Notes: a model not told the origin generated them from the sequence alone. Shown: positions 9,718 through 20,024, counted from the stretch's first letter. The stretch: 64,000 nucleotides of DNA from Stutzerimonas stutzeri (GCA_019056435.1 CP077641.1:124001-188000); one strand, 5' to 3'. Made by a program: numbers and translations.

Positions 9718-10611
9718 TCAGGATGCTGGCGCTGTCGGCGCCGCTGTGGCCGATACGGCGGCTGGCCCTCGGTCGAGCCGCAGGGTGACGCGACGATTCT
9801 TGGCACGATTGGCCTCGCTGCTGTTGGGCACCAGCGGATAGCGCTCACCGTGGAAGCGCACGGTGATCTGCTCCTTCGGCACACCATTGGCGATCAGGTA
9901 GGCCTCGACAGAAAGCGCTCGACGCCGTGACAGGTCGCGGTTGGTCAGCCGGTTGCCGCTGTTGTCCGAGTGCCCGTCGAGCTGGATGACATTGACGCTC
10001 GGATCGGCCTTGAGAAATTGCAGGATGATGTCGAGCTTCGCCTGTCCAAGCGCGTCCAGCGCGATATCACCCGCGGGGAAACCGATCTGCGACTGACGGA
10101 TCTGCTCGAAATTGACCGGCAGCAACTTGGTCGTGCAGGCCCTGAAATCTTCGTAGGCCTTGTCGAATCGCGCCGGGAGCAGGCGTACCTCGAGCGCATC
10201 ACCACCCTGCAAGGTTCGATGGCGAATGACCGGGCTGCGCCCTTCGAGCAGGCCCGTCAGCAGGCGCCCGGCCTGCAGCTGCGAACTATTGAACGGGATA
10301 TCGCCACCGGCCACCGAGACCACGCCGAGGTTCAGGTCGCTGCGCTCGGGTTGCCAGGGCGCGGCAGCCGCCAGCAACGTGGCCGCCCCGGTGCCGAACC
10401 ACCGATCAGGGGACTGCAGACGAAAGGTCGGCTGCTCGCCGGCGCGCCGGACGAATTCGCCCTTGCCGAAGCCGGCGATGGCCTGGCTCAAGCGGCATTC
10501 GAACTGATCGCCTTCGACTTGCCACTGCGCATTCTCCAGACGGGTCTGGAAGGTAATGGCGTTGGCCGACGGGGCCAGCAGGCAGGTCAGAACTAGAAGA
10601 CGCAGGCGCAC
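9718..10611 (-). CDS. motY: Flagellar T-ring protein MotY (OmpA-like)
   Basis: 297 aa. GTG start at 10611 with GGAG upstream, chosen because it opens a signal peptide ('[18 protein letters not shown]'). The frame stays open far upstream, but only as an antisense shadow of pyrC. The N-terminal half is the MotY-specific domain. The C-terminal half is an OmpA-like peptidoglycan-binding domain with '[20 protein letters not shown]'. MotY anchors stators of sodium-type and Pseudomonas polar flagellar motors, so the organism is probably flagellated. It is divergent from pyrC. Confidence 0.93.
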   Translation of the reverse strand: MRLRLLVLTCLLAPSANAITFQTRLENAQWQVEGDQFECRLSQAIAGFGKGEFVRRAGEQPTFRLQSPDRWFGTGAATLLAAAAPWQPERSDLNLGVVSVAGGDIPFNSSQLQAGRLLTGLLEGRSPVIRHRTLQGGDALEVRLLPARFDKAYEDFRACTTKLLPVNFEQIRQSQIGFPAGDIALDALGQAKLDIILQFLKADPSVNVIQLDGHSDNSGNRLTNRDLSRRRALSVEAYLIANGVPKEQITVRFHGERYPLVPNSSEANRAKNRRVTLRLDRGPAAVSATAAPTAPAS

Positions 10612-10797
10612 AAGAGGCTCCACGATGGGCTGAACATTCAAGGGAGGTATCGGTGCCGACGGCGGAAACTTGAACCGCCCCGGACCATCCTGGCGCAACG
10701 CACAGCGCGAGCACGCCAGGCTTGGCGCCGAGCCTGCGGCGATTTTTTCTGCGATTCCGGTAGCATTCCTGCACGTTTTACCGCCTTGGAACCCCGC

Positions 10798-11841
10798 ATG
10801 TCCGACCGACTGACTCTCCTGCGCCCCGACGATTGGCACATCCACCTGCGCGACGGCGCAGCGCTGCCGCACACCGTGGCAGACGCCGCGCGCCAGTTCG
10901 CCCGCGCCATCATCATGCCAAACCTGGTCCCACCGGTTCGCAATGCCAACGAAGCGCAGGGATATCGTCAGCGCATCCTCGCTGCCCGCCCGGACGGCAG
11001 CCAGTTCGAGCCGCTCATGGTGCTGTACCTCACCGATGCGACCCAACCTGAAGAGATCCGCACCGCCAAGGCAAGTGGTTATGTCTTCGCCGCCAAGCTC
11101 TACCCGGCCGGCGCGACGACCAACTCGGCCTCGGGCGTCACGCGGATCGACAATATCTTCCCTGTACTCGAAACCATGGCCGAGGTCGGCCTGCCGCTGT
11201 TGGTGCATGGCGAGGTCACACGCGCCGAGATCGACATCTTCGATCGCGAGAAATACTTTATCGATGAGCAACTGAGCCGTGTGACCGAGCGGTTCCCGAC
11301 GCTGAAAGTGGTGTTCGAACACATCACCACGCGCGATGCCGTCCAGTTCGTCCAAGCCGCCGGCGATAACGTAGGCGCCACGATCACTGCCCATCACCTG
11401 CTGTACAACCGCAACCACATGCTGGTGGGCGGGATTCGCCCGCATTTCTTCTGCCTGCCGATTCTCAAGCGCAACACGCATCAGGAAGCCCTGCTCGACG
11501 CGGCGACCAGCGGCAATCCGGAAGTTCTTCCTCGGAACCGACTCGGCACCGCACGCCCAGCACGCGAAGGAAAACGCCTGCGGTTGTGCCGGCTGCTACA
11601 CCGCCTTCGCGGCCATCGAACTCTACGCCGAAGCGTTCGAGCAGCGTGGTGCACTGGATCGCCTGGAGGCATTCGCCAGCCACTTCGGCGCGGACTTCTA
11701 CGGCCTGCCCCGCAACACCGACACCATCACGCTGGTGCGCGAGTCTTGGAGCGTCCCCGCCAGCCTGCCCTTCGGCGAACACGTCGTCGTCCGCTGCGCG
11801 CGGGCGAAACGCTGCAGTGGCGTCTGGAGCCCCGCTCATGA
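10798..11841 (+). CDS. pyrC: Dihydroorotase (internally frameshifted, then restored)
   Basis: Third step of pyrimidine synthesis, a zinc amidohydrolase. '[10 protein letters not shown]' holds the metal-binding HxH, and 'YPAGATTNS', 'VHGEVT' and 'FEHITTR' follow. At 11520-11521 one extra G throws the reading out of frame. At 11791-11792 one missing C brings it back. The frame therefore stays open to the proper TGA at 11841, but about 90 residues between are nonsense. The correct middle ('[15 protein letters not shown]', 'GCAGCYTA') is visible in the next frame. Repaired length is 347 aa. It overlaps rnt by four bases. Confidence 0.92.
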   Translation: MSDRLTLLRPDDWHIHLRDGAALPHTVADAARQFARAIIMPNLVPPVRNANEAQGYRQRILAARPDGSQFEPLMVLYLTDATQPEEIRTAKASGYVFAAKLYPAGATTNSASGVTRIDNIFPVLETMAEVGLPLLVHGEVTRAEIDIFDREKYFIDEQLSRVTERFPTLKVVFEHITTRDAVQFVQAAGDNVGATITAHHLLYNRNHMLVGGIRPHFFCLPILKRNTHQEALLDAATSGNPEVLPRNRLGTARPAREGKRLRLCRLLHRLRGHRTLRRSVRAAWCTGSPGGIRQPLRRGLLRPAPQHRHHHAGARVLERPRQPALRRTRRRPLRAGETLQWRLEPRS

Positions 11842-12513
11842 GCGACGACCAGTTCGACGACGAACTCGAGAGCAACCCGTCCGGCAAGCCCCGCTCACCC
11901 ATGGCCAACCGATTCCGTGGCTTCCTCCCAGTGGTGGTCGACGTGGAGTGTGGCGGCTTCAACTGCGCAACGGACGCTCTGCTTGAGATCGCCGCGGTAA
12001 CCATCGGCATGGACGAACAAGGCCTGCTCTATCCGCAGGACACGCTGTTCTTCCGCGTGGAACCCTTCGTCGGCGCCAATATCGAACCCGCCGCGCTGGA
12101 GTTCACCGGGATCAAGCTCGACCACCCGCTGCGCATGGCGGTCCCCGAGGCGCAGGCGATGAACGAGATCATCCGCAGCGTGCGCAAGGCCGTGAAATCA
12201 GCCGGCTGCAAGCGGGCCATCCTGGTCGGCCATAACAGTAGCTTCGACCTCGGCTTTCTGAACGCCGCCATCGCTCGCTGCGACATCAAACGCAACCCCT
12301 TCCATCCGTTTTCCAGCTTCGACACCGCGACGCTGGCCGGCCTCGCCTACGGTCAGACCGTCCTTGCGAAAGCCTGCCAGGCCGCCGGCATCGACTTCGA
12401 TGGGCGCGAAGCGCACTCTGCACGGTACGACACCGAAAAAGACCGCCGAACTGTTCTGCGGCATCGTCAATCGATGGAGGGAAATGGGTGGCTGGGAAGA
12501 ATTCGACGAATAG
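11838..12513 (+). CDS. rnt: Ribonuclease T (frameshift near the end)
   Basis: DEDDh 3'-5' exonuclease that trims tRNA and other stable RNA 3' ends. Exo I '[10 protein letters not shown]', Exo II '[13 protein letters not shown]' and Exo III 'HSARYDTEK' are all present. A run of five A at 12436-12440 is one too long. With four, the tail reads '[18 protein letters not shown]' and stops at 12513, giving about 224 aa. Without repair, translation runs into unrelated sequence. Coupled to pyrC by ATGA; a terminator follows. Confidence 0.9.
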
Positions 12514-12535
12514 TATCCGCGTCGCCCCGCCACAA

Positions 12536-12566
12536 GAAAAAGGCCAGTCACGCGACTGGCCTTTTT
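12536..12566. terminator. Terminator between rnt and thrC
   Basis: AAAAAGGCCAGTC, loop ACGC, GACTGGCCTTTTT: a perfect stem with A and T tracts on both sides, so it can end transcription from either convergent gene. Confidence 0.92.
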
Positions 12567-12581
12567 GTTGCTACCGCTCGT

Positions 12582-13991
12582 TTACAGCGGCTTGCCCCGG
12601 TTCCCATGTTCGCTGACGAATGCTTGCATGGTTTTCAGGTCATTCTTCAGCACGGTGCAGCGCTCCGGGCGCTCGAACAGGTCGGCAAGATGCGCGGGCA
12701 GTTCGAGCGCCTTACCCACACCTGCCTTCTCGACCGCTTCGGGGAACTTGACCGGGTGGGCCGTACCGAGCGTCACCATCGGCGTGGCAAGGCTGCGGCG
12801 ACACTCACGCGCAGCATGTACGCCGATCGCAGTGTGCGGATCCAGCAGTTCGCCCGTCGCCGCGAAGACCTCCGCGATCGTCTTGCAGGTCTGTTCGTCA
12901 TCGACAGCCAGCGAGTCGAACAGTCGGCGCGCCTCGACCCAGCGCTCTTCTTCGACCGAGAGTTTGCCGCTGGCCCTGAATCCGCACATCAGCTCGGCGA
13001 TGGCGGCACCGTTGCGGCCATGAAGGTCGAACAACAGACGCTCGAAATTGGACGACACCATGATGTCCATCGACGGCGACAGGGAGGGATGCAGCGTGTC
13101 CTTGTCGTAGCGGTTGCCGCTCATGAAGCGGTGCAGGATGTCGTTGCGGTTGGTGGCAACGATGAGCTGGCTGACCGGCAGGCCCATGTTGCGCGCCAGG
13201 TAACCGGCGAAAATATCTCCGAAGTTGCCTGTCGGCACCGAGAACGCCACCGAGCGCGCCGGTCCTCCGAGCTGCAGGGCTGCGTGGAAGTAGTAAACGA
13301 TCTGGGCCATGATCCGCGCCCAATTGATCGAGTTGACCGCCACCAGGCGCGTGCCTTTGAGGAAACCCTGATCGGCGAAGCTGTCTTTCACCATCTCCTG
13401 GCAATCGTCGAAATTGCCCTCAATGGCGATGTTGTGGATGTTGTCGCCCAGGATGGTGGTCATCTGGCGACGCTGCACCTCGGAGACGCGGTTGTGCGGG
13501 TGCAGGATGAAGATATCGACGTTCTCGCAACGCCGGCAGCCTTCGATTGCCGCCGAGCCGGTGTCACCGGACGTGGCACCGATGATCACTACCCGCTCGC
13601 CCCGCTTGGCCAGCACATGATCCAGCAGACGCCCCAGCAACTGCAGCGCGAAATCCTTGAAGGCCAGGGTCGGCCCATGGAACAGTTCCAGCACCCACTC
13701 ATTGCCGGCGAGCTGGCGCAGCGGCGCCACCGCGCTGTGGGCGAAGACCCCGTAGGTGTCCTCCAGAATCTGTTTGAAATCGGCGTCGGAGATGCTACCG
13801 GCGACGAAGGGGCGCATCACCTTGAAGGCCAACTCGTGATACGGCAATCCGGCCCAGGACGCGATTTCCTCGACCGTGAACCGCGGCAGGTTTTCCGGTA
13901 CGTAGAGACCACCGTCGCTGGCCAACCCGGTCAGCAGCACGTCTTCGAAGTTCAGGGCCGGTGCCTGGCCGCGGGTACTGATGTAGCGCAT
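12582..13991 (-). CDS. thrC: Threonine synthase
   Basis: 469 aa, a PLP enzyme making threonine from phosphohomoserine. The start is at '[11 protein letters not shown]', with ten further upstream residues rejected. The PLP-lysine motif '[12 protein letters not shown]' and the '[14 protein letters not shown]' phosphate-binding stretch are clear. Length fits the long, yeast-type ThrC of Pseudomonas. It is downstream of hom with a 78-base gap, probably one operon read from the promoter before hom. Confidence 0.96.
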   Translation of the reverse strand: MRYISTRGQAPALNFEDVLLTGLASDGGLYVPENLPRFTVEEIASWAGLPYHELAFKVMRPFVAGSISDADFKQILEDTYGVFAHSAVAPLRQLAGNEWVLELFHGPTLAFKDFALQLLGRLLDHVLAKRGERVVIIGATSGDTGSAAIEGCRRCENVDIFILHPHNRVSEVQRRQMTTILGDNIHNIAIEGNFDDCQEMVKDSFADQGFLKGTRLVAVNSINWARIMAQIVYYFHAALQLGGPARSVAFSVPTGNFGDIFAGYLARNMGLPVSQLIVATNRNDILHRFMSGNRYDKDTLHPSLSPSMDIMVSSNFERLLFDLHGRNGAAIAELMCGFRASGKLSVEEERWVEARRLFDSLAVDDEQTCKTIAEVFAATGELLDPHTAIGVHAARECRRSLATPMVTLGTAHPVKFPEAVEKAGVGKALELPAHLADLFERPERCTVLKNDLKTMQAFVSEHGNRGKPL

Positions 13992-14069
13992 TGATAAAGC
14001 CTCAAAAGCCGATAAGGGCATCGAAGGTTGAAGGACTGGCCGAAGAGCGTTTTCGTTCAGCCTTCAGCC

Positions 14070-15374
14070 TCAAGCCAATTGCTCGACGCGGATACGGACA
14101 ACCTTGCCGACCACGTCATCCAGCGATTCAAGCGCGGCGATGGCATCGTCGATGCGCTGTTCGACCACACGGTGTGTCACCAGAATCACTGGCACCAAGC
14201 CGTCATGCTCCTCGACTTCCTTTTGCATGATCGACTCGATATTGATGCCTCGCTCCGACAGGATCGTCGCTACCTGGGCCAGCACGCCGGGATGATCCTT
14301 GGCCTGGATCCGCAGGTAGTACGCACTCTCGCAGGCGCCGATCGGCAGAATCGGGTGAGCCGACAGCGAGTCGGGCTGAAACGCCAGGTGCGGTACGCGG
14401 TTGTTCGGATCGGTGGTCAGCGCGCGGGCGACGTCCACCAGATCCGCGACCACGGCGGACGCGGTCGGCTCCATCCCGGCACCCGCCCCATAGAAGAGGG
14501 TCGAGCCAACGGCATCGCCGTTGACCATCACGGCATTCATCACCCCATTGACGTTGGCGATCAGCCGGTCGGCTGGAATCAGCGTCGGGTGCACGCGCAA
14601 CTCGATACCAGCAGCGGTGCTACGTGCGACGCCCAGGTGCTTGATGCGATAGCCCAGCGCCTCGGCATAATTGACGTCGGCTGTGGTCAGGCGGGAAATG
14701 CCCTCGGTGTAGGCCTTGTCGAACTGCAGGGGGATGCCGAACGCGATGGAGGCAAGAATGGTGAGCTTGTGCGCCGCATCGATGCCTTCGACGTCGAACG
14801 TCGGGTCAACCTCGGCATAACCGAGCTCCTGGGCTTCCTTGAGAACGTTTTCGAACGTGCGACCTTTCTCGCGCATCTCGGTCAGGATGAAGTTGCCGGT
14901 GCCATTGATGATGCCGGCCAGCCAGTTGATCTGGTTGCCCGCCAGGCCTTCACGGATTGCCTTGATGATCGGAATGCCGCCTGCAACCGAAGCCTCGAAC
15001 GCAACGATAACGCCTCTTTCACGGGCCTTGGCGAAGATTTCGTTGCCATGCACGGCAATCAGCGCCTTGTTCGCAGTGACCACATGCTTGCCGTTGTCGA
15101 TCGCCTGCAGCACCAGGTCGCGGGCCAGCGTGTAACCCCCAATCAACTCGACAACGATGTCGATTTCCGGATTGCAGGCCACCTCGAGCGCATCGGCAGT
15201 GATGGGGATGTCACCGGTATCGCACTTGGGGTTGATGCGGCGAGCAGCTATCTGGGCGACTTCAATGCCACGACCTGCGCGACGGGCAATTTCCGCGGCA
15301 TTGCGCGTGAGCACGTTAAAGGTGCCGCCGCCGACCGTTCCCAACCCACAGATGCCAACTTTCACCGGTTTCAA
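14070..15374 (-). CDS. hom: Homoserine dehydrogenase
   Basis: 434 aa. Reduces aspartate semialdehyde to homoserine. The start is TTG at 15374, with GGGGAG six bases upstream and the family start 'KPVKVGICGLGTVGGGTFN' (nucleotide-binding glycine loop). Catalytic-region motifs are 'GIINGTGNFILTEM' and 'GYAEVDPTFDVEGIDAAHK'. A C-terminal ACT domain follows ('KDHPGVLAQVATILSERGIN'), the usual site for threonine feedback. An extra upstream 28 codons in frame are ignored. Confidence 0.95.
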   Translation of the reverse strand: MKPVKVGICGLGTVGGGTFNVLTRNAAEIARRAGRGIEVAQIAARRINPKCDTGDIPITADALEVACNPEIDIVVELIGGYTLARDLVLQAIDNGKHVVTANKALIAVHGNEIFAKARERGVIVAFEASVAGGIPIIKAIREGLAGNQINWLAGIINGTGNFILTEMREKGRTFENVLKEAQELGYAEVDPTFDVEGIDAAHKLTILASIAFGIPLQFDKAYTEGISRLTTADVNYAEALGYRIKHLGVARSTAAGIELRVHPTLIPADRLIANVNGVMNAVMVNGDAVGSTLFYGAGAGMEPTASAVVADLVDVARALTTDPNNRVPHLAFQPDSLSAHPILPIGACESAYYLRIQAKDHPGVLAQVATILSERGINIESIMQKEVEEHDGLVPVILVTHRVVEQRIDDAIAALESLDDVVGKVVRIRVEQLA

Positions 15375-15429
15375 GCTGCACTCCCCTTCCAGCGAACGAC
15401 CAGATACTGCGGCCGAACAAAAGAGTCGC

Positions 15430-15458
15430 ACATTACGAAGCGCACAGGGTTTAGTCAA
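15430..15458 (-). promoter_or_regulatory. Promoter of hom-thrC
   Basis: On the minus strand TTGACT (15458-15453), a 17-base spacer, then TAATGT (15435-15430), about 55 bases before the TTG start of hom. The near-perfect -35 and ideal spacing make this one of the better promoter matches in the window. Confidence 0.55.
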
Positions 15459-15489
15459 ATCTCCCTCTAGACTAATGACCGTGGGGTCA

Positions 15490-15981
15490 TCAGGCCTTGT
15501 CCTGCAGCCCGAGCCGCTGATGCCACTGCGCCAGGGATTCTTCAGGGTAGCGATCGAAACAACGGTCGTCCGGCCCGAGCTGAGGCTGAACCCAGGATGC
15601 CTTGGACGCGAGCATCAGATGCGTCGATTCCGGAGGCACAGGCAGGTCGGTGTCGATGGCCGACGCATGCGGGTGGACCAGTTCGGGCCAGTTAGGATCC
15701 CACAACCAGAGCGCACTGCCGCAGTGCTTGCAAAAATGCCGCTGGCCATCACTGATCCGAGTTTCGCCCGCGTCGTTGGTGATCCTTGCCTGGTAGATAC
15801 TGAGATGCTCGCGCCCCTCGACCTGCAACGTGCGCGCATCTCCGCCAAGGTTGATCGCATAGCCGCCGCCACCCGCTGTCTTACGACAAATCGAGCAGTA
15901 GCAGCGCATGAACGGATAAGGCTCTGCCGATTCGAGCGAGAATCGGACCGCCTTGCAATGACAGGACCCTTCGAGCTTCAT
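15490..15981 (-). CDS. GFA-family (glutathione-dependent formaldehyde-activating-like) protein
   Basis: 163 aa, starting at the ATG preceded by GGAGG; four extra codons from an upstream GTG overlap that ribosome site and are rejected. It has the zinc-binding cysteine pattern of the CENP-V/GFA fold: 'GSCHCKAVRF', 'RCYCSICRKTAGGGGYA' and 'FCKHCGSALWLW'. Members bind zinc; enzyme activity is seldom shown, so the formaldehyde label is only the family name. It stands between hom and dsbC, which as I recall are adjacent in P. aeruginosa. Confidence 0.85.
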   Translation of the reverse strand: MKLEGSCHCKAVRFSLESAEPYPFMRCYCSICRKTAGGGGYAINLGGDARTLQVEGREHLSIYQARITNDAGETRISDGQRHFCKHCGSALWLWDPNWPELVHPHASAIDTDLPVPPESTHLMLASKASWVQPQLGPDDRCFDRYPEESLAQWHQRLGLQDKA

Positions 15982-16069
15982 GTTCGCCTCCACCGTCTGC
16001 GTTTCTGCTTTGAACGCAGCGAGCGCGACAGTTCCCAGCGAAGGCGCCAGAAGATCTATCGCCGGACGA

Positions 16070-16795
16070 TCATTTGGCCTGAAGCACCAACTCGGCCAGC
16101 TGTGGGGCGGGCTGGTAACCGGGAATCATCTGGCCGTCGGACAAGACGATTGCGGGCGTACCCTGCACACCGATGAGCTGACCCAGCTCGTACTGCTTGG
16201 CCACTGGATTGTCGCAAGAGGCTGCCGGCACGTCTTCGCGCGCCTTGGCCTTGTTCATCGCCGCCTGGCGGTCTTTCGCACACCAGACGTTTGTCAACGT
16301 GTTGGCGCCATGGCTGCCCATGCCCTGACGCGGGAAGGCCATGTAGCGCACCTCGATGCCTCGCCGGTTGAGCTCCGGCACTTCGCTGTGAAGCTTCTGG
16401 CAGTAACCGCAATCGGTGTCGGTGAAAACGGTGATGTGCGCCTTGGGGTTCTCCGGCGCGAACACCACCATCTCGCTAGTCGGCACGGCCTCGATCGCCT
16501 TCGCGACGGAGCGACTTTGCGCCTGTTCGGTCAGATTGGTCGCCTGACCGTCCTTGAACTGGTACATGTAGCCCTGAATGAGGAATTGTCCATCCGCGCT
16601 GGCATACAGCTGACGCCCACCCTTGAGCTGGACCTGATAGACGCCCGGCATCGGGCTTTCCGCGATGGCCTCGATAGGCATGTCGGGCTGTATCGCATTC
16701 AGTGAATCACGGATCGCCTGTTCCGCGTCGGCGGCCAGCACGAAAGAGCTGGCGAGCCCAAAGCTAACGGCAGCGATAAGACGCATCACGCGCAT
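16070..16795 (-). CDS. dsbC: Thiol:disulfide interchange protein DsbC
   Basis: 241 aa, a periplasmic disulfide isomerase. Start at 'MRVMRLIAAV', with AGGAG five bases upstream, opening a signal peptide cleaved near 'FVLAADA'. An N-terminal dimerisation domain is followed by the thioredoxin fold with active site 'DTDCGYCQKLH'. The cis-Pro loop is in 'GVQGTPAIVLSDG'. A second Cys pair lies further on ('VWCAKD', 'ASCDN'). It follows xerD on the same strand, as in other Pseudomonas. Confidence 0.95.
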   Translation of the reverse strand: MRVMRLIAAVSFGLASSFVLAADAEQAIRDSLNAIQPDMPIEAIAESPMPGVYQVQLKGGRQLYASADGQFLIQGYMYQFKDGQATNLTEQAQSRSVAKAIEAVPTSEMVVFAPENPKAHITVFTDTDCGYCQKLHSEVPELNRRGIEVRYMAFPRQGMGSHGANTLTNVWCAKDRQAAMNKAKAREDVPAASCDNPVAKQYELGQLIGVQGTPAIVLSDGQMIPGYQPAPQLAELVLQAK

Positions 16796-16893
16796 GGAGT
16801 CTCCTGGCGACATCGATCAAGGAAAGTCGGCAGCGTACCATAGGGCCCACCCCCCACGCAGCGCGCCCGCTGCGGATATGATCCGGTTGGCAA

Positions 16894-17790
16894 CTAGCCG
16901 CGGGGGTGATGCTGCGCATGCAGCGCCTGCAGGCGCGCGCGCGCGACATGGGTATAGATTTGCGTCGTCGACAGGTCACTATGGCCCAGCAACATCTGCA
17001 CGGTGCGAAGATCCGCACCATGGTTGAGCAGATGAGTGGCAAATGCATGCCGCAAGGTGTGCGGGGAAATGGAAGCGGTGATACCTGCCACTTTCGCGTG
17101 CAGCTTTATGCGGTACCAGAACGTTTGCCGGGTCATCTGGTCGCCACGCTGACTGGGAAACACCACGTCGCCGATCTTTGCCCCCAGCAGCTCCCGCCTT
17201 GCATCGCGCAGGTAACGTTCCAGCCAGTGGTTCGCCTCCTCGCCCAGCGGCACCAACCGTTCCTTGCTGCCCTTGCCGAACGTACGCAGTACCCCTTGCC
17301 GCAGATTGACCTGTTCCAGCGTGAGACTAATCAGTTCAGTGATCCGAAGCCCGCATGCATACAGGACTTCGAGCATTGCACGATCCCGAAGCCCAAGGGG
17401 ATCGCCCAGTTCCGGCGCGGCCAGTAGCGCCTCGACGTCGGCCTCGGACATGGCCTTGGGCAGCGGCCGCCCAAGCCGCGGCAAGTCCACCTGCAACGTC
17501 GGATCAACGGCGACCAGCCCCTCACGCACGAGGAAACGATAGAAACCCCGCAAGCCGGACAGCAAGCGCGCCGTCGAACGCGCCTTGTAAGCGTTGTGCA
17601 GTCGCCACGCCAGGTGATCAAGTATCACATCACGCCCCGCATCAGCCAGCCGCACGCCCCGCTCGTCGAGCCAGCCATTGAACAGGGCCAGATCGCTTCG
17701 ATAGGCCTGTCGCGTATTGTCCGCAAGCCCTTTTTCCAGCCATAGGGCATCCAGAAAACGGTCGATCAACGGGTCATCTCGAGCAGGCAT
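16894..17790 (-). CDS. xerD: Site-specific tyrosine recombinase XerD
   Basis: 298 aa, the partner of XerC in resolving chromosome dimers at dif. An N-terminal SAM-like core-binding domain (about 1-100) precedes the catalytic domain with Arg in 'CGLRITELISL', Lys in 'GKGSKERLVPLG', 'HTLRHAFATHLL' (H-x-x-R), 'LLGHSDLSTTQIY' and the nucleophile Tyr in 'IYTHV'. Length is typical. It is separated from rplS by a strong terminator. Confidence 0.96.
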   Translation of the reverse strand: MPARDDPLIDRFLDALWLEKGLADNTRQAYRSDLALFNGWLDERGVRLADAGRDVILDHLAWRLHNAYKARSTARLLSGLRGFYRFLVREGLVAVDPTLQVDLPRLGRPLPKAMSEADVEALLAAPELGDPLGLRDRAMLEVLYACGLRITELISLTLEQVNLRQGVLRTFGKGSKERLVPLGEEANHWLERYLRDARRELLGAKIGDVVFPSQRGDQMTRQTFWYRIKLHAKVAGITASISPHTLRHAFATHLLNHGADLRTVQMLLGHSDLSTTQIYTHVARARLQALHAQHHPRG

Positions 17791-17865
17791 TTGTATCCAT
17801 CGCAGCGTTGGAAGCGCCAGTGTTTCACACCCCGGGCCAGACGTCAGCCAGCGTCGACCAGGCAT

Positions 17866-17894
17866 AAAAAAAGCAGCCCGGAGGCTGCTTTTTT
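17866..17894. terminator. Terminator after rplS
   Basis: A run of seven A then GCAGCC, loop CGGA, GGCTGC and six T. It is symmetrical, sits 14 bases downstream of the rplS stop (minus strand) and upstream of xerD. Confidence 0.9.
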
Positions 17895-17907
17895 CTGGAA
17901 GCACTTA

Positions 17908-18258
17908 TCAGGAAAGCTTTTCCTTGATGCGGGCCGCCTTGCCGGACAGCGCGCGGAGGTAGTACAGCTTGGCCTTGCGCACATCACCGCGACGCTTGAC
18001 GCTGACGCTATCGACCATCGGGCTGTAGCTCTGGAAGGTACGCTCGACGCCAACACCATTGGAAATCTTGCGAACGGTGAACGCGCTGTTCAGGCCGCGG
18101 TTGCGCTTGCCGATCACGACGCCTTCGAACGCCTGAAGACGCTGACGCTCGCCTTCCTTTACCTTGACCTGGACCACGACGGTGTCGCCCGGGGCGAAGG
18201 ATGGCAGTTCCTTGGTCATCTGCTCGGCTTCGAGCGCCTGGATAATCTTGTTGGTCAT
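17908..18258 (-). CDS. rplS: 50S ribosomal protein L19
   Basis: 116 aa, full length and intact. '[20 protein letters not shown]' and '[20 protein letters not shown]' are the L19 core, and '[16 protein letters not shown]' the C-terminal signature. It is the last gene of the rpsP-rimM-trmD-rplS operon and ends at a strong terminator. Confidence 0.98.
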   Translation of the reverse strand: MTNKIIQALEAEQMTKELPSFAPGDTVVVQVKVKEGERQRLQAFEGVVIGKRNRGLNSAFTVRKISNGVGVERTFQSYSPMVDSVSVKRRGDVRKAKLYYLRALSGKAARIKEKLS

Positions 18259-18304
18259 GCTGTGTGCTCCTAAGGCAGCACCCTTATGGCGTGCCATCGA
18301 TACG

Positions 18305-19057
18305 TTAACTATCGTCCCGCTGGCGGATGTATTCCTCCAGCAGCTTCTGTTCTTCTCCAGAAAGCGAGCGGCCATCCAGAAGATCAGCGCGGCGTTCCCA
18401 GGTCCGTCCAAGCGACTGCTGCAAACGCCAACGCCGGATGTGTTCGTGATTGCCACTGAGTAGCACATCAGGAACACGTTTATCCGCATACACCTCCGGA
18501 CGGGTGTAATGCGGGCAGTCGAGCAGGCCGTCGGTAAACGAGTCCTCCTCGGCAGAATCAGCATGACCCAACGCTCCGGGGAGCAACCGAGTCACAGCGT
18601 CGATCAGAACCATGGCCGGCAGCTCACCACCGGACAGGACGTAGTCACCGATCGACCACTCCTCATCTACATGCGCCTCGATGAAGCGCTCATCGATACC
18701 TTCGTAGCGTCCCGCAATGAGGATCAATGCATCCTGCTTCGCCAGGTCACGGACATCGGCCTGTTTCAGCTGACGCCCTTGTGGCGACAGGTAGATCACC
18801 TTCGCCTTTTCGCCAACGGCCTGTCTGGCATCCGCCAGGGCAAGCTCGAGTGGCTTGATCTTCATGACCATTCCGGGGCCGCCACCGAACGGTCGATCAT
18901 CCACCGTCTGATGCCGATCCTCGGTATAGGCTCGAGGATTCCAGCAGCGCAACTGGAGCAGCCCCTGCTTTACCGCACGACTGGTAATGCCATAGTCACG
19001 GATAGCCGCGAACATGTCCGGGAACAGACTGATCACTTCGACACGCATAGTCGTCAT
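18305..19057 (-). CDS. trmD: tRNA (guanine-N1)-methyltransferase
   Basis: 250 aa. Methylates G37 of tRNAs to prevent frameshifting. '[18 protein letters not shown]' opens the SPOUT domain. 'GGGPGMVMK', '[11 protein letters not shown]', '[13 protein letters not shown]' and '[15 protein letters not shown]' form the trefoil-knot SAM site. Two starts three codons apart (19057, 19048) are possible; the first begins five bases after the rimM stop and fits the long family start. Confidence 0.96.
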   Translation of the reverse strand: MTTMRVEVISLFPDMFAAIRDYGITSRAVKQGLLQLRCWNPRAYTEDRHQTVDDRPFGGGPGMVMKIKPLELALADARQAVGEKAKVIYLSPQGRQLKQADVRDLAKQDALILIAGRYEGIDERFIEAHVDEEWSIGDYVLSGGELPAMVLIDAVTRLLPGALGHADSAEEDSFTDGLLDCPHYTRPEVYADKRVPDVLLSGNHEHIRRWRLQQSLGRTWERRADLLDGRSLSGEEQKLLEEYIRQRDDS

Positions 19058-19062
19058 GTCGC

Positions 19063-19600
19063 TCAGAAGTCCGCATCCCACTCGACGTGCATCTCGCCCG
19101 CATCCAGATCGATCTTCAAAACACAAGGATCCGTATAGGGCAGCAGTCGCTCACGATCATCCAGGCTGCCGTCGAACGGCTTGACCACCAAGACATCGTT
19201 GGCACCGGTTTCGAGCAGGTGGTCAACGCGGCCGAGCACATGCCCAAGCTGGTTGATGACCACAAGCCCCCTGAAGCTGGTACCAGTAATACTCTTCGCC
19301 GGCCAGATCAGGCAGTTCGCTGCGGGCGATACAGATTTCGAAATCGGCGTAGGTACGCGCAACCTCACGATCCGTCAGCCCTTGCAGCGACGCCACCAGG
19401 ATATTGCCCTGGACGCGCCCCTTGGCCAGCTCAACCTGCTTGACCTCATCGCCTCGCCGGAGCGTCCAGCGTGGGTATTCGAGCAGGTTGTCGATCGGGT
19501 CGGTGAAGGAATAGACCTTCACGTCACCACGCACGCCATGCACCGACACAATCTTGCCGATGACAATCAGGTCCTCGGCCGGAGCAGACGTTGCGCTCAT
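19063..19600 (-). CDS. rimM: Ribosome maturation factor RimM (frameshifted)
   Basis: Helps 30S maturation together with S19. The N-terminal RimM domain ('[20 protein letters not shown]') and the C-terminal PRC-barrel ('[19 protein letters not shown]', '[13 protein letters not shown]') are present but split into two frames at '[11 protein letters not shown]'. The C run at 19267-19271 has five bases where four restore the frame, giving 178 aa. RimM is needed for normal growth and is flanked by intact rpsP and trmD, so this is surely an error in the sequence. Confidence 0.92.
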
Positions 19601-19604
19601 GAAA

Positions 19605-19856
19605 TTAGGCAGCGGCCTTGGCAGCTTCCTTCAGCAGCTGAGCAACACGCTCAGACGGCTGCGCGCCCTGGCTCAGCCAGTAGGCAGCACGCTCCTGATC
19701 CACAGACAGCTTCACTTCCGCACCCGAGGCGATCGGATTGAAGAAGCCGATACGCTCAACGAAGCGACCATCGCGAGGGTTGCGGCTGTTGGTCACGGTC
19801 AGGTGGTAGAAAGGGCGCTTCTTGGAGCCGCCACGGGCCAGACGAATAGTTACCAT
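19605..19856 (-). CDS. rpsP: 30S ribosomal protein S16
   Basis: 83 aa, intact. '[19 protein letters not shown]' and '[11 protein letters not shown]' are diagnostic. First gene of the ribosomal/tRNA-modification operon. Its promoter lies about 70 bases upstream. Confidence 0.98.
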   Translation of the reverse strand: MVTIRLARGGSKKRPFYHLTVTNSRNPRDGRFVERIGFFNPIASGAEVKLSVDQERAAYWLSQGAQPSERVAQLLKEAAKAAA

Positions 19857-19923
19857 GTGAACATCGTTCCTGTAGTCGGTACAGCAAATCTGAATGCAGG
19901 GCCCAAGGCCCGAAAGGCCGCAT

Positions 19924-19951
19924 ATTCTAAGGATTATCCGGGCTTTTGCAA
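19924..19951 (-). promoter_or_regulatory. Promoter of the rpsP-rimM-trmD-rplS operon
   Basis: On the minus strand TTGCAA, a 16-base spacer and TAGAAT (plus-strand ATTCTA at 19924-19929). About 70 bases separate it from the rpsP start, leaving a leader that contains a GC-rich hairpin-forming stretch (GGCCTTTCGGGCC). Confidence 0.5.
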
Positions 19952-20024
19952 ATGGCTTTTTTGAAATGCCGGCGCGGGCCGCGGTAAGCGGGCCGGCGGC
20001 GCCCTTAGGCCGATTCGAACGCCA

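Noticed and set aside
8728..9930. 400-codon plus-strand ORF
   Set aside because: Antisense of argG and motY.
9718..11481. 587-codon minus-strand ORF
   Set aside because: Only the MotY part (to 10611) is real; the rest is antisense to pyrC and kept open by GC-rich codon bias.
11586..13994. 802-codon plus-strand ORF
   Set aside because: Runs through rnt's frame and then antisense to thrC; no family resemblance beyond the rnt part.
14028..15470. 480-codon plus-strand ORF
   Set aside because: Exact antisense of hom, Arg/Asp/His-rich shadow composition.
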